19,210 nucleotides of DNA, taken from an uncultured Clostridia bacterium (lineage in GTDB: Bacteria > Bacillota > Clostridia > Oscillospirales > Acutalibacteraceae). Shown here one piece after another: positions 12,586 through 18,853 of the stretch; position 1 is the first letter of the stretch; each line of letters starts with the position of its first letter. Location of the stretch: positions 1 to 19,210 of the forward strand of contig CALEJD010000090.1 of the NCBI GenBank assembly GCA_937898195.1, written 5' to 3'. The notes below the pieces were generated by a model. The model worked only from the letters and a program-made list of their open reading frames with translations. It ran no database searches and had not been told where the DNA came from. The position numbers and the translations under genes were made by a program.

Positions 12586-14310
12586 ATGAAAAAATTGATG
12601 ATAGGTAATCAAGCAGTCGCAGAGGGATTGCACGATGGTGGATTAGGTGTAGTTTCAAGTTATCCGGGTACACCATCAACTGAAATTACTGAATTTTTAA
12701 GTAAATTTGATGATATTCACAGCGAATGGGCACCAAACGAAAAGGTTGCTTGCGAAGTTGCATTCGGCTCATCACTTGCAGGTGCGCGTTCAGCTTGTGC
12801 TATGAAACACGTTGGTCTTAACGTTGCTGCTGACCCACTTTTCACACTTTCATATACAGGTGTTAACGGCGGTCTTGTAATCTGCGTTGCCGATGACCCT
12901 GCAATGCACTCATCACAGAATGAACAGGATTCTCGTCACTATGCAATGGCATCAAAAGTACCAATGCTTGAGCCTGCTGACTCAATGGAAGCATATACAT
13001 TTGCAAAGAATGCTTTTGAATTGTCAGAAAAGTATGATACTCCTGTTCTTCTTCGTATGTGCACAAGAATTGCACACAGCCAGTCAATTGTTGAAACAAG
13101 TGAAAAAGTTCCAGCTGTATTAAAGGATTACGAAAAGAATCCATCTAAATATATAATGACTCCTGCAAATGCAATTAAACGCCATCCACTTGTTGAAGAA
13201 AGAACACTTAGCCTTCAGGAATTTGCGGAAAACTGTGAATATAATAAAGTTGAAATGAACTCTGATGAAATTGGTATTATCACATCAGGTTGTTCATATC
13301 ACTATGTTAAAGAAGTAATGGGGGATAGCGCTAGCATCCTTAAAATCGGTATGCCATACCCATTACCTGTAAAGCTCATTAAAGATTTCGCATCAAAGGT
13401 TAAAACTCTTTATGTTATCGAAGAGCTTGACCCATTCATTGAGAATCACGTAAAAGCACTTGGTATAGATTGTATCGGTAAAGAGAAATTCTCAATTTTA
13501 GGCGAATTTTCTCAAAGCACAATCGCAAAAGCATTCGGTAAGGAATTACCTGAAAGTGTTTCAGCAGATTCAGTTATTCCAAATCGTCCACCAATGATGT
13601 GTGCAGGTTGCCCACACAGAGGTTTATACTATACACTTGCAAAGAATAAGATTACAGCACTTGGTGACATTGGTTGCTACACTCTCGGTGCAGCACCACC
13701 ACTCAATGCACTTGATTCAACACTTTGTATGGGTGCGTCAATTTCAGGTCTTCACGGCTTTAACCTTGCAAGAGGTAGTGAAACAGAGAAAAAGAGTGTT
13801 GCAGTTATAGGCGACTCAACATTTATGCATTCAGGTATGACAGGTCTTGTAAATGTGGCGTATAATGCTACAAATTCAACTGTAATTATCGTTGATAACT
13901 CAATTACAGGTATGACAGGCCATCAGCAGAACCCTACAACAGGTTATAATATTAAAGGTGACCCTGCTGCTAAGGTTGACCTTGAAGCACTTTGTAAGGC
14001 TCTCGGTATCAACAGAGTACGTGTTGTTGACCCTTATGACCTTAAGGCTTGCGATACAGCAGTTAAGGAAGAATTGGCAGCAGATGAACCATCAGTTATT
14101 ATTTCTCGCAGACCTTGTGTGCTTCTCAAATCAGTTAAACACGAAGCACCACTTAAAGTGGATAATGATAAATGCCGTTCTTGTAAGAGATGTATGACAC
14201 TTGGTTGTCCTGCAATCAGTATGAAAGATGGCAAAGCAAAAGTTGATGCAACATTGTGTGTGGGTTGTGGCGTATGTAAACAACTCTGTGCATTTGATGC
14301 AATCGTTTAA
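12586..14310 (+). CDS. iorA: Indolepyruvate ferredoxin oxidoreductase, alpha subunit
   Basis: IorA is the TPP- and iron-sulfur-containing subunit of the enzyme that interconverts aryl-pyruvates (from Trp, Phe, Tyr) with aryl-acetyl-CoA and CO2, using ferredoxin. The 574-residue length matches the family. The N-terminal pyrimidine-binding-type domain carries SSYPGTPSTEI. The TPP region has CAGCPHRG (about 338) and GDSTFMHSG to VDNSITGMTGHQ (about 408-440). The C-terminal ferredoxin-like tail has CRSCKRCMTLGCP (about 529) and CVGCGVCKQLC (about 557), giving two 4Fe-4S sites. The ATG at 12586 is used because AAAGAG precedes it; TTG at 12580 is less likely. The gene is 15 nt from iorB. The enzyme is oxygen-sensitive, pointing to an anaerobe, and the reaction is reversible when reduced ferredoxin is available. 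Confidence 0.96.
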   Translation: MKKLMIGNQAVAEGLHDGGLGVVSSYPGTPSTEITEFLSKFDDIHSEWAPNEKVACEVAFGSSLAGARSACAMKHVGLNVAADPLFTLSYTGVNGGLVICVADDPAMHSSQNEQDSRHYAMASKVPMLEPADSMEAYTFAKNAFELSEKYDTPVLLRMCTRIAHSQSIVETSEKVPAVLKDYEKNPSKYIMTPANAIKRHPLVEERTLSLQEFAENCEYNKVEMNSDEIGIITSGCSYHYVKEVMGDSASILKIGMPYPLPVKLIKDFASKVKTLYVIEELDPFIENHVKALGIDCIGKEKFSILGEFSQSTIAKAFGKELPESVSADSVIPNRPPMMCAGCPHRGLYYTLAKNKITALGDIGCYTLGAAPPLNALDSTLCMGASISGLHGFNLARGSETEKKSVAVIGDSTFMHSGMTGLVNVAYNATNSTVIIVDNSITGMTGHQQNPTTGYNIKGDPAAKVDLEALCKALGINRVRVVDPYDLKACDTAVKEELAADEPSVIISRRPCVLLKSVKHEAPLKVDNDKCRSCKRCMTLGCPAISMKDGKAKVDATLCVGCGVCKQLCAFDAIV

Positions 14311-14325
14311 GGGAGGGGACTTAAA

Positions 14326-14898
14326 ATGAAAACTGTTAGTGTTATGATAGTTGGTGTCGGTGGACAGGGTAGTCTTCTCGCATCAAAATTGTTAGGTCGT
14401 CTTCTCGTCGATGAAGGCTATGACGTAAAAGTTAGCGAAGTTCACGGTATGAGTCAGCGTGGTGGCTCGGTTGTAACTTATGTTCGTTTTGGCGATAAAG
14501 TGTATTCACCAATTATCACAGACGGTGAAGCAGATATTATTATCTCATTTGAAAAACTCGAAGCAGGTCGTTATGCTAATTACCTTAAAAAAGACGGTAA
14601 AATAGTTGTGAATACTCAGCAGATTGACCCAATGCCTGTTATTATCGGTGCTGCCCAGTATCCTGAAAATGTGCTCGACGAATTGAGAGAAAAGGGCGTA
14701 AGCGTGGATGCTCTTGATGCTTTGTCACTTGCTGAACAAGCAGGTTCATCAAAGGCTGTTAATATTGTTCTTATGGGTAAGGCAGCAAAGTATTTCAATA
14801 TCCCTTACGAAAGCTGGATTACAGCAATCGAAAATACAGTCGCTCCAAAGTTTGTAGAGATGAACAAAAAAGCTTTTGAATTAGGCTATAATTCATAA
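14326..14898 (+). CDS. iorB: Indolepyruvate ferredoxin oxidoreductase, beta subunit
   Basis: IorB is the gamma-domain-type partner of IorA in the aryl-pyruvate oxidoreductase. It has 190 residues, normal for the family. GVGGQG (10-15) and SEVHGMSQRGGSV (37-49) are the signature motifs of this 2-ketoacid oxidoreductase domain. A very strong AGGGAGGGG ribosome binding site lies 7 nt before the ATG. It is the last gene of the ligase-iorA-iorB operon. No clear hairpin terminator follows: only A/T runs separate it from the promoter and T-box leader of paaK, so read-through into the T-box region is possible. Confidence 0.96.
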   Translation: MKTVSVMIVGVGGQGSLLASKLLGRLLVDEGYDVKVSEVHGMSQRGGSVVTYVRFGDKVYSPIITDGEADIIISFEKLEAGRYANYLKKDGKIVVNTQQIDPMPVIIGAAQYPENVLDELREKGVSVDALDALSLAEQAGSSKAVNIVLMGKAAKYFNIPYESWITAIENTVAPKFVEMNKKAFELGYNS

Positions 14899-14919
14899 AT
14901 AAAAAATTTTAAAAACTAC

Positions 14920-14948
14920 TTGACTATGAACATTTAGCGTGCTAAAAT
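14920..14948 (+). promoter_or_regulatory. Promoter of the T-box-paaK operon
   Basis: TTGACT (14920-14925), 17-nt spacer, TAAAAT (14943-14948). Transcription would begin near 14955, just before the T-box stem I. Confidence 0.75.
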
Positions 14949-14951
14949 GTT
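14929..14951. promoter_or_regulatory. Inverted repeat over the -10, candidate operator
   Basis: AACATTTAGC and GCTAAAATGTT face each other across GT, a near-perfect palindrome with one unpaired base, core TTAGC-GT-GCTAA. It covers the spacer and -10 of the T-box promoter, where a bound repressor would block RNA polymerase. Confidence 0.45.
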
Positions 14952-14954
14952 AAA

Positions 14955-15228
14955 GTAATAAAGACGCTTGAGCGGAAAATAGTACCCGAAAATATCATCT
15001 TTAGAGAGCTGCGGTTGGTGTGATGCAGTGGTGTAAAGTCGGTGAATTCATTCCGTGAGTCGTTGGCTGAAGGCGATTGCTGTGTAGGTCAAACGGGTTC
15101 GACCGTTATATTGACAAGGGTGTGTTTGCACTCGGAGGCCGTTATCGTGATATAATGGTAAATAGAGGTGGTACCACGGGAAATTTCTCGTCCTCTGTAT
15201 TCCGAATTGGAATGCAGAGGATTTTTTT
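14955..15228 (+). promoter_or_regulatory. T-box riboswitch leader, specifier UUC (Phe)
   Basis: This leader senses uncharged tRNA and controls transcription of paaK. Stem I carries the AGTA motif (14981-14984), the apical AGAGAG...GGTTGGTG region (15003-15020) and, on its 3' side, GAA-TTC-A with specifier TTC at 15047-15049. The T-box core GTGGTACCACGGG begins at 15168; its UGGU (15169-15172) matches a tRNA ending in ACCA. AGAGG (15164-15168) can pair with CCTCT (15192-15196) to form the antiterminator. Competing with it is a 13-bp terminator stem (15191-15203 with 15209-15221) and a T7 run. The specifier reading relies on pattern, not on a folding calculation; both it and the discriminator base fit tRNA-Phe. 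Confidence 0.92.
15191..15228 (+). terminator. Conditional terminator of the T-box leader
   Basis: The stem TCCTCTGTATTCC/GGAATGCAGAGGA (one G-U pair) over a GAATT loop is followed by seven T. It forms when charged tRNA fails to stabilise the antiterminator. Confidence 0.93.
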
Positions 15229-15285
15229 ATTGCTTCTGCAATCCAAAACAACCTTATTTCTAATTGCAGAAAGGACGAAAACAAA

Positions 15286-16596
15286 ATGGAAAAACGTTAC
15301 TATCAGAAAGAAATTGAAACCATGCCTGTTGAAGACATCAAAAAGCTTCAATCAGAGAAATTGGTGAAACAAGTAAAGCATGTTTATGAAAATGTACCTT
15401 ACTACAAAAATTTAATGGATGAAAAAGGCGTTACACCTGACGACATTAAAGGAATTGAAGATTTGCACAAGCTTCCATTCCTTACAAAAGCAGATTTAAG
15501 AGATGCTTATCCTTATGGCTTACTTGCAAAACCACTTAACGAATGCGTGAGAATTCATTCAACATCAGGTACAACTGGCCGTCGAGTGGTTGCATTCTAT
15601 ACTCAGCACGACGTTGACTTGTGGGAAGACTGCTGTGCTCGTGCAATCGTTGCGGCAGGTGGCTCAAATGAAGATGTTTTACAGGTAGCTTATGGTTACG
15701 GACTTTTCACAGGCGGTGCAGGTCTCCATGGTGGTGGACATAAGGTTGGTTGTCTTACACTTCCAATGTCATCTGGCAATACAGAAAGACAAATTCAATT
15801 TATGATGGACCTTAATTCAACTATTCTCTGTTGTACACCATCATATGCTGCATATATTGGTGAATCATTGAAAGAACAGGGCTATACACCTGACCAAATT
15901 CCACTTAAAGCAGGCATCTTCGGTGCTGAAGCATGGACTAATGAAATGCGTCGCCAAATCGAAGAAACACTCGGTATCAAGGCTTATGATATCTACGGAC
16001 TTACAGAAACATCAGGTCCCGGTGTATCCTTCGAATGTGAAGAACAGACAGGTATGCACATTAACGAAGACCATTTCTTAGCAGAAATCATTGACCCTGA
16101 AACAGGTGAGGTTTTACCTGAGGGTAGCAAGGGTGAACTTATATTCACAGCTCTTGATAAAGAGGCGTTCCCACTTCTTCGTTACCGCACAAGAGATATT
16201 TGTGTACTTAAACGCGAAAAATGTTCTTGTGGCAGAACATTCATTAAAATGGCAAAACCAATGGGTAGAAGTGACGATATGCTCATTATCCGTGGTGTTA
16301 ATGTATTCCCAAGCCAGATTGAAACAGTTCTTCTCAATGAAGGCTATCAACCTAACTATCAGATTGTCATTGACCGTGTGAATAATAACGATACATTTGA
16401 TGTTCTTGTTGAAATGAATCCTGACAAGTTCTCTGATACAGTTGGTGGCATCACATCACAAGAAAAAGCACTTGCAAATGCTATGAAGATTATGCTCGGT
16501 ATCAATCCTAATGTTAAACTTGTTGCACCAAAGAGCATCGCTCGTAGCGAAGGCAAAGCAGTCCGTGTTATTGATAAACGTAAGCTTTATGATTAA
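15286..16596 (+). CDS. paaK: Phenylacetate-CoA ligase
   Basis: PaaK makes phenylacetyl-CoA from phenylacetate, ATP and CoA. The 436-residue length is typical. Motifs are STSGTTGRR (92-100, P-loop), FGAEAW (212-217), YGLTETSGPG (237-246), RYRTRD (299-304), GRSDDMLIIRG (327-337) and a C-terminal GKAVRVIDKRKL with the likely catalytic lysine. AAAGG lies 11 nt before the ATG. It sits directly under the Phe-type T-box and beside iorAB. None of the aerobic phenylacetate ring-oxidation genes (paaABCDE) is present, so an anaerobic role is expected: either phenylacetate salvage to phenylalanine via IorAB or the last step of Phe oxidation in reverse. The T-box favours salvage. The true substrate could also be another aryl acid. 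Confidence 0.93.
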   Translation: MEKRYYQKEIETMPVEDIKKLQSEKLVKQVKHVYENVPYYKNLMDEKGVTPDDIKGIEDLHKLPFLTKADLRDAYPYGLLAKPLNECVRIHSTSGTTGRRVVAFYTQHDVDLWEDCCARAIVAAGGSNEDVLQVAYGYGLFTGGAGLHGGGHKVGCLTLPMSSGNTERQIQFMMDLNSTILCCTPSYAAYIGESLKEQGYTPDQIPLKAGIFGAEAWTNEMRRQIEETLGIKAYDIYGLTETSGPGVSFECEEQTGMHINEDHFLAEIIDPETGEVLPEGSKGELIFTALDKEAFPLLRYRTRDICVLKREKCSCGRTFIKMAKPMGRSDDMLIIRGVNVFPSQIETVLLNEGYQPNYQIVIDRVNNNDTFDVLVEMNPDKFSDTVGGITSQEKALANAMKIMLGINPNVKLVAPKSIARSEGKAVRVIDKRKLYD

Positions 16597-16614
16597 TTGA
16601 AAGGGGATTTAATT

Positions 16615-17046
16615 ATGTCATTAAAACAATTAACTATATTCGTTGAAAACAAAAAAGGTGCATTAGTTGATATTACAAAAACACTTGCAGATAACAATGT
16701 TAATCTCCGTGCATTATCTATTGCAGATACACAGGATTTCGGTATTCTTCGTCTTATTGTAAATGATAATGATACCGCAACAAAAGCATTGACAGAAGCA
16801 GGTTATCTTCTTAAAATGACCGATGTTGTCGGTGTTAAAATCGGTGACCAACCGGGTAAACTCTCAACTGCACTTGATGTCCTTGATAAAGCTGATATCA
16901 ATATGGAATATCTTTACGCATTTATGGCTCGTACAGAAAAACATGCTTATGTTGTTCTTCGTGTTGCTGATAATGCTCAAGCAGAAAAAGTATTAGAAGA
17001 TGCAGGGTTCCATATGATTACCGACACAGATATCAATAAATTATAA
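16615..17046 (+). CDS. Tandem ACT-domain protein
   Basis: A 143-residue protein made of two ACT domains, about residues 1-70 (LTIFVENKKGALVDITKTLA) and 71-143 (VVGVKIGDQPGKLSTALDVL). ACT domains bind amino acids and act as allosteric or sensory modules; no enzyme domain is attached. Stand-alone ACT proteins next to phenylacetate-CoA ligases are a common arrangement in anaerobes and archaea. Its place in the same T-box operon suggests it senses an aromatic amino acid, possibly to tune PaaK or IorAB; this is inference. Ribosome binding site AAAGGGG lies 8 nt before the ATG at 16615, just after the paaK stop. A strong terminator follows. Confidence 0.88.
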   Translation: MSLKQLTIFVENKKGALVDITKTLADNNVNLRALSIADTQDFGILRLIVNDNDTATKALTEAGYLLKMTDVVGVKIGDQPGKLSTALDVLDKADINMEYLYAFMARTEKHAYVVLRVADNAQAEKVLEDAGFHMITDTDINKL

Positions 17047-17052
17047 GATATA

Positions 17053-17086
17053 AAAAGACGCTCTAATTAAGTTTAGAGCGTCTTTT
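17053..17086. terminator. Bidirectional terminator between ACT gene and lipoprotein gene
   Basis: A 14-bp perfect stem, AAAAGACGCTCTAA (17053-17066) with TTAGAGCGTCTTTT (17073-17086), has a 6-nt loop and an A run and T run on either side. It lies between two convergent genes and serves both. Confidence 0.92.
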
Positions 17087-17101
17087 AGTTTGAATATGAA
17101 A

Positions 17102-18034
17102 TTATATTCCTTTGCAAGCAAAATCCTGCCAAGCGCTATCCTGAGAGAGTTTTCCACCATCTTTAAATTTCTTTAAAGCATTTGCATCATTTTTGAGCCA
17201 TGCATCAAACCAAGCGACTGCATATCCTGAATATTCAGTTGGGTTTGTGCAACAACGAGTGTGTATTGCATTTGTCTTACAAGCATATACAGCAGGGCCT
17301 TTGCAGTTTTCATAAGCAGGAACAAGCCATTGTTTTGCATTTACAATCATATCAGTTGAGCCACCAATGAAAAATGTTGGTGCAGAAAGTTTTTCAGCTT
17401 CTTCTACAAAGTTACTACCAGCAAATGAAACAACGCAATCAACTCTTGAGTCAGCGGCTGCAGCGTTAACAGAGCTTCGACCACCTTGAGAGTGACCAGC
17501 AAGACCGATTTTGTTCACATTGATTTTGTTGTGGAAAATACTTTCAGAATCTTTGCTTTGAGCTATTAAGAAATCAACAGATTTAAGTTGTGCTGTGCCG
17601 TCAGCAGACATAGTTTCTGTATTGGCGATGACAATATATTTGCCCTTTGCAAGCTCAACAAGCAAGTTTTCATATATATCATAAGAAAATCCTGTGCCGT
17701 TAGCAAAGGCAATAATAGGGTATGTATTGTTTGTTTCTTGAATATTTGATGGGTAGAACACAATCTGACCGTTACCAAAATCTTTTTTCTTAATGGTAAC
17801 AGGTGTTGAACCCGTCTTTTTAGTTGTAGTTTCATCAGAAGACTTTTTAGTGGTAGTTTCGGTTGGCTTTTGTGTTTGTTTTGTAGTTGTTTCACTTGTT
17901 GATGATTCAACGTCATTATTGCTTGTTGCTTCTGTCGTAGTTGTTGAACTGTTATCAACAGGCTCTTCTTTGCTACAACCAACAATACAGAAAAGCATAA
18001 CAAAAACTAATAATAAAGATAAAACCTTTTTCAT
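17102..18034 (-). CDS. Lipoprotein with alpha/beta-hydrolase domain (PETase/dienelactone-hydrolase-like)
   Basis: A predicted surface-anchored esterase of 310 residues. The signal peptide ends in lipobox IVGC with Cys20 as the lipidation site. A Thr/Ser/Lys-rich linker (about 21-78) follows, carrying repeated TETTTKK-like units. The alpha/beta-hydrolase domain has nucleophile Ser182 in GHSQGG, a likely acid Asp228 in GGSTDMI and a likely base His258 in NAIHTRCC. The FANGTGFSYDIYENLL start of the domain and the spacing resemble the PET-hydrolase/cutinase and dienelactone-hydrolase groups; the substrate is unknown. Five Cys in the C-terminal half could form disulfides. The start at 18034 is set by GGGGAG 7 nt upstream. 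It has its own promoter and a shared terminator. Confidence 0.85.
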   Translation of the reverse strand: MKKVLSLLLVFVMLFCIVGCSKEEPVDNSSTTTTEATSNNDVESSTSETTTKQTQKPTETTTKKSSDETTTKKTGSTPVTIKKKDFGNGQIVFYPSNIQETNNTYPIIAFANGTGFSYDIYENLLVELAKGKYIVIANTETMSADGTAQLKSVDFLIAQSKDSESIFHNKINVNKIGLAGHSQGGRSSVNAAAADSRVDCVVSFAGSNFVEEAEKLSAPTFFIGGSTDMIVNAKQWLVPAYENCKGPAVYACKTNAIHTRCCTNPTEYSGYAVAWFDAWLKNDANALKKFKDGGKLSQDSAWQDFACKGI

Positions 18035-18067
18035 AAACATTCTCCCCATATCTCTATTCTTATGTTT

Positions 18068-18095
18068 ATTATATCACATAAAAATAATCTATCAA
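18068..18095 (-). promoter_or_regulatory. Promoter of the lipoprotein gene
   Basis: On the minus strand TTGATA (18090-18095), 16-nt spacer, TATAAT (18068-18073), 33 nt before the start codon. Confidence 0.65.
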
Positions 18096-18129
18096 GACAA
18101 ATAACGCATAAATAAATACACAAATCCTA

Positions 18130-18158
18130 TTGACTTTTAAGACGATAAAATATATAAT
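18130..18158 (+). promoter_or_regulatory. Promoter of the CAU tRNA gene
   Basis: TTGACT (18130-18135), 17-nt spacer, TATAAT (18153-18158), 18 nt before the mature tRNA 5' end. Confidence 0.8.
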
Positions 18159-18176
18159 ATTTGAGCAACTGAATAA

Positions 18177-18253
18177 GGACCACTAGCTCAGTTGGTTAGA
18201 GCATCCGGCTCATAACCGGACGGTCATAGGTTCGAGTCCTATGTGGCCCACCA
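18177..18253 (+). tRNA. tRNA with CAU anticodon (Met elongator or Ile2)
   Basis: A 77-nt tRNA with anticodon CAT in loop CTCATAA, paired TCCGG/CCGGA arms, D arm AGCTCAGTTGGTTAGAGC, T loop GTTCGAGTC, discriminator A and encoded CCA. Acceptor GGACCAC against GTGGCCC leaves an A-C mismatch at pair 3-70. It is not the initiator type. The CTCATAA loop and the C4-G69/C5-G68 pairs resemble Firmicutes tRNA-Ile2, whose C34 is changed to lysidine; elongator tRNA-Met remains possible. Its 3' end is repeated at 18423. Confidence 0.92.
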
Positions 18254-18268
18254 AAAAGCACCTAACTA
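18232..18268 (+). repeat. Direct repeat A: tRNA 3' end plus terminator arm
   Basis: A 37-bp stretch from the tRNA T loop (TCGAGTCC) through CCA to CACCTAACTA is repeated exactly at 18423-18459. Repeats of a tRNA 3' end usually mark integration (attL/attR) or a local duplication. Confidence 0.9.
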
Positions 18269-18289
18269 AATGTTAGGTGTTTTTTATTT
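18258..18289 (+). terminator. Terminator after the CAU tRNA
   Basis: CACCTAAC pairs with GTTAGGTG (8 bp) over TAAAT, followed by T6. It is less perfect than its relative at 18445-18477. Confidence 0.8.
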
Positions 18290-18323
18290 GTTAATTTCTT
18301 ACATCGACTCGAACCTGTGAAGG

Positions 18324-18366
18324 TTTTTGCGTTAAAAACGATATAGTATATCGTTTTTAGCAAAAA
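18324..18366. repeat. Long hairpin inside the duplicated tRNA-end unit
   Basis: TAAAAACGATAT (18333-18344) pairs with ATATCGTTTTTA (18348-18359) over AGT; the outer arms TTTTTGC (18324-18330) and GCAAAAA (18360-18366) also pair across a 2-nt bulge, giving 19 paired positions. Next to it, GACTCGAACC (18306-18315) is an inverted copy of the tRNA T-loop core. No gene is seen in 18290-18422. Confidence 0.8.
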
Positions 18367-18422
18367 GGCGCGAAACATTTATGTTGAGCGTATAGTATGC
18401 GAGGCTTTGCCGAAGCAGACGG

Positions 18423-18459
18423 TCGAGTCCTATGTGGCCCACCAAAAAGCACCTAACTA
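18423..18459 (+). repeat. Direct repeat B: orphan tRNA 3' end
   Basis: An exact copy of 18232-18268 without a 5' tRNA half, so it cannot make a tRNA. It lies 191 bp from copy A. Confidence 0.9.
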
Positions 18460-18477
18460 TTAGTTAGGTGCTTTTTT
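18442..18477. terminator. Bidirectional terminator before the TipAS gene end
   Basis: A 15-bp stem of AAAAAGCACCTAACT with AGTTAGGTGCTTTTT over ATT, T-rich on both strands. It likely ends the minus-strand gene at 18476 and is the better-preserved relative of the tRNA terminator. Confidence 0.85.
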
Positions 18478-18844
18478 AATTTTTACAATACTTTTCTATT
18501 GCTTTGCTTATAAATTGGGCTGTACCGTCAGAATGCTTATCCATATTATTTTTAAACCTTTCGTCTGCCACATACATTTGACCAAGTGAAAATAGTATTT
18601 CACTTGTACAGGTATAAAAGTTATCTGTAATATAGTTTTGAAGCTTTTTAACAAGTTCTTGTGCATCAGTTGAATCAAAGCTTGACCCGCTATTCATACA
18701 TTTGGCGAACTCTTCAAGAATATTATCTAACCCCTCACTCATTGCATTAAAATTATCTTCAGAATAACCCTTTGTTTTTTTTGAGTATTCTTTATAAGCC
18801 TGGGTTTCTCCCCATTTTTCTTTTACTTCGTTTTTGTAATTCAT
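18476..18844 (-). CDS. Stand-alone TipAS-type ligand-binding domain protein
   Basis: A 122-residue all-helical protein matching the TipAS antibiotic-recognition domain. Typical segments are EVKEKWGETQAYKEY, LVKKLQNYITDNFYTCT and LGQMYVADERFKNNMDK, ending in FISKAIEKYC. In TipAL-type regulators this domain follows a MerR DNA-binding domain and captures thiopeptide antibiotics or other hydrophobic compounds. Here no MerR helix-turn-helix precedes it: the start is fixed by GAGGT just ahead of the ATG, and the upstream frame belongs to another gene 9 nt away. It therefore resembles the short TipAS form, which could sequester a drug or ligand; function is inferred. It is probably co-transcribed with the oxidoreductase gene. 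Confidence 0.88.
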   Translation of the reverse strand: MNYKNEVKEKWGETQAYKEYSKKTKGYSEDNFNAMSEGLDNILEEFAKCMNSGSSFDSTDAQELVKKLQNYITDNFYTCTSEILFSLGQMYVADERFKNNMDKHSDGTAQFISKAIEKYCKN

Positions 18845-18853
18845 AATTTACCT

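Noticed and set aside
14899..14919. Intrinsic terminator after iorB
   Set aside because: Only A and T runs without a stable GC stem are visible, so no terminator is called.
15126..15156. TTGCAC...TATAAT promoter-like pair inside the T-box leader
   Set aside because: Spacing is 19 nt and the bases are part of the T-box stem II/III region, so chance or RNA structure explains them.
16597..16614. TTG start for the ACT protein directly abutting the paaK stop
   Set aside because: It would place the start in front of AAAGGGG, which is the ribosome binding site for ATG 16615.
18232..18459. A second functional tRNA at the repeat
   Set aside because: Only the 3' part from the T loop onward is repeated; there is no anticodon or D arm before copy B.
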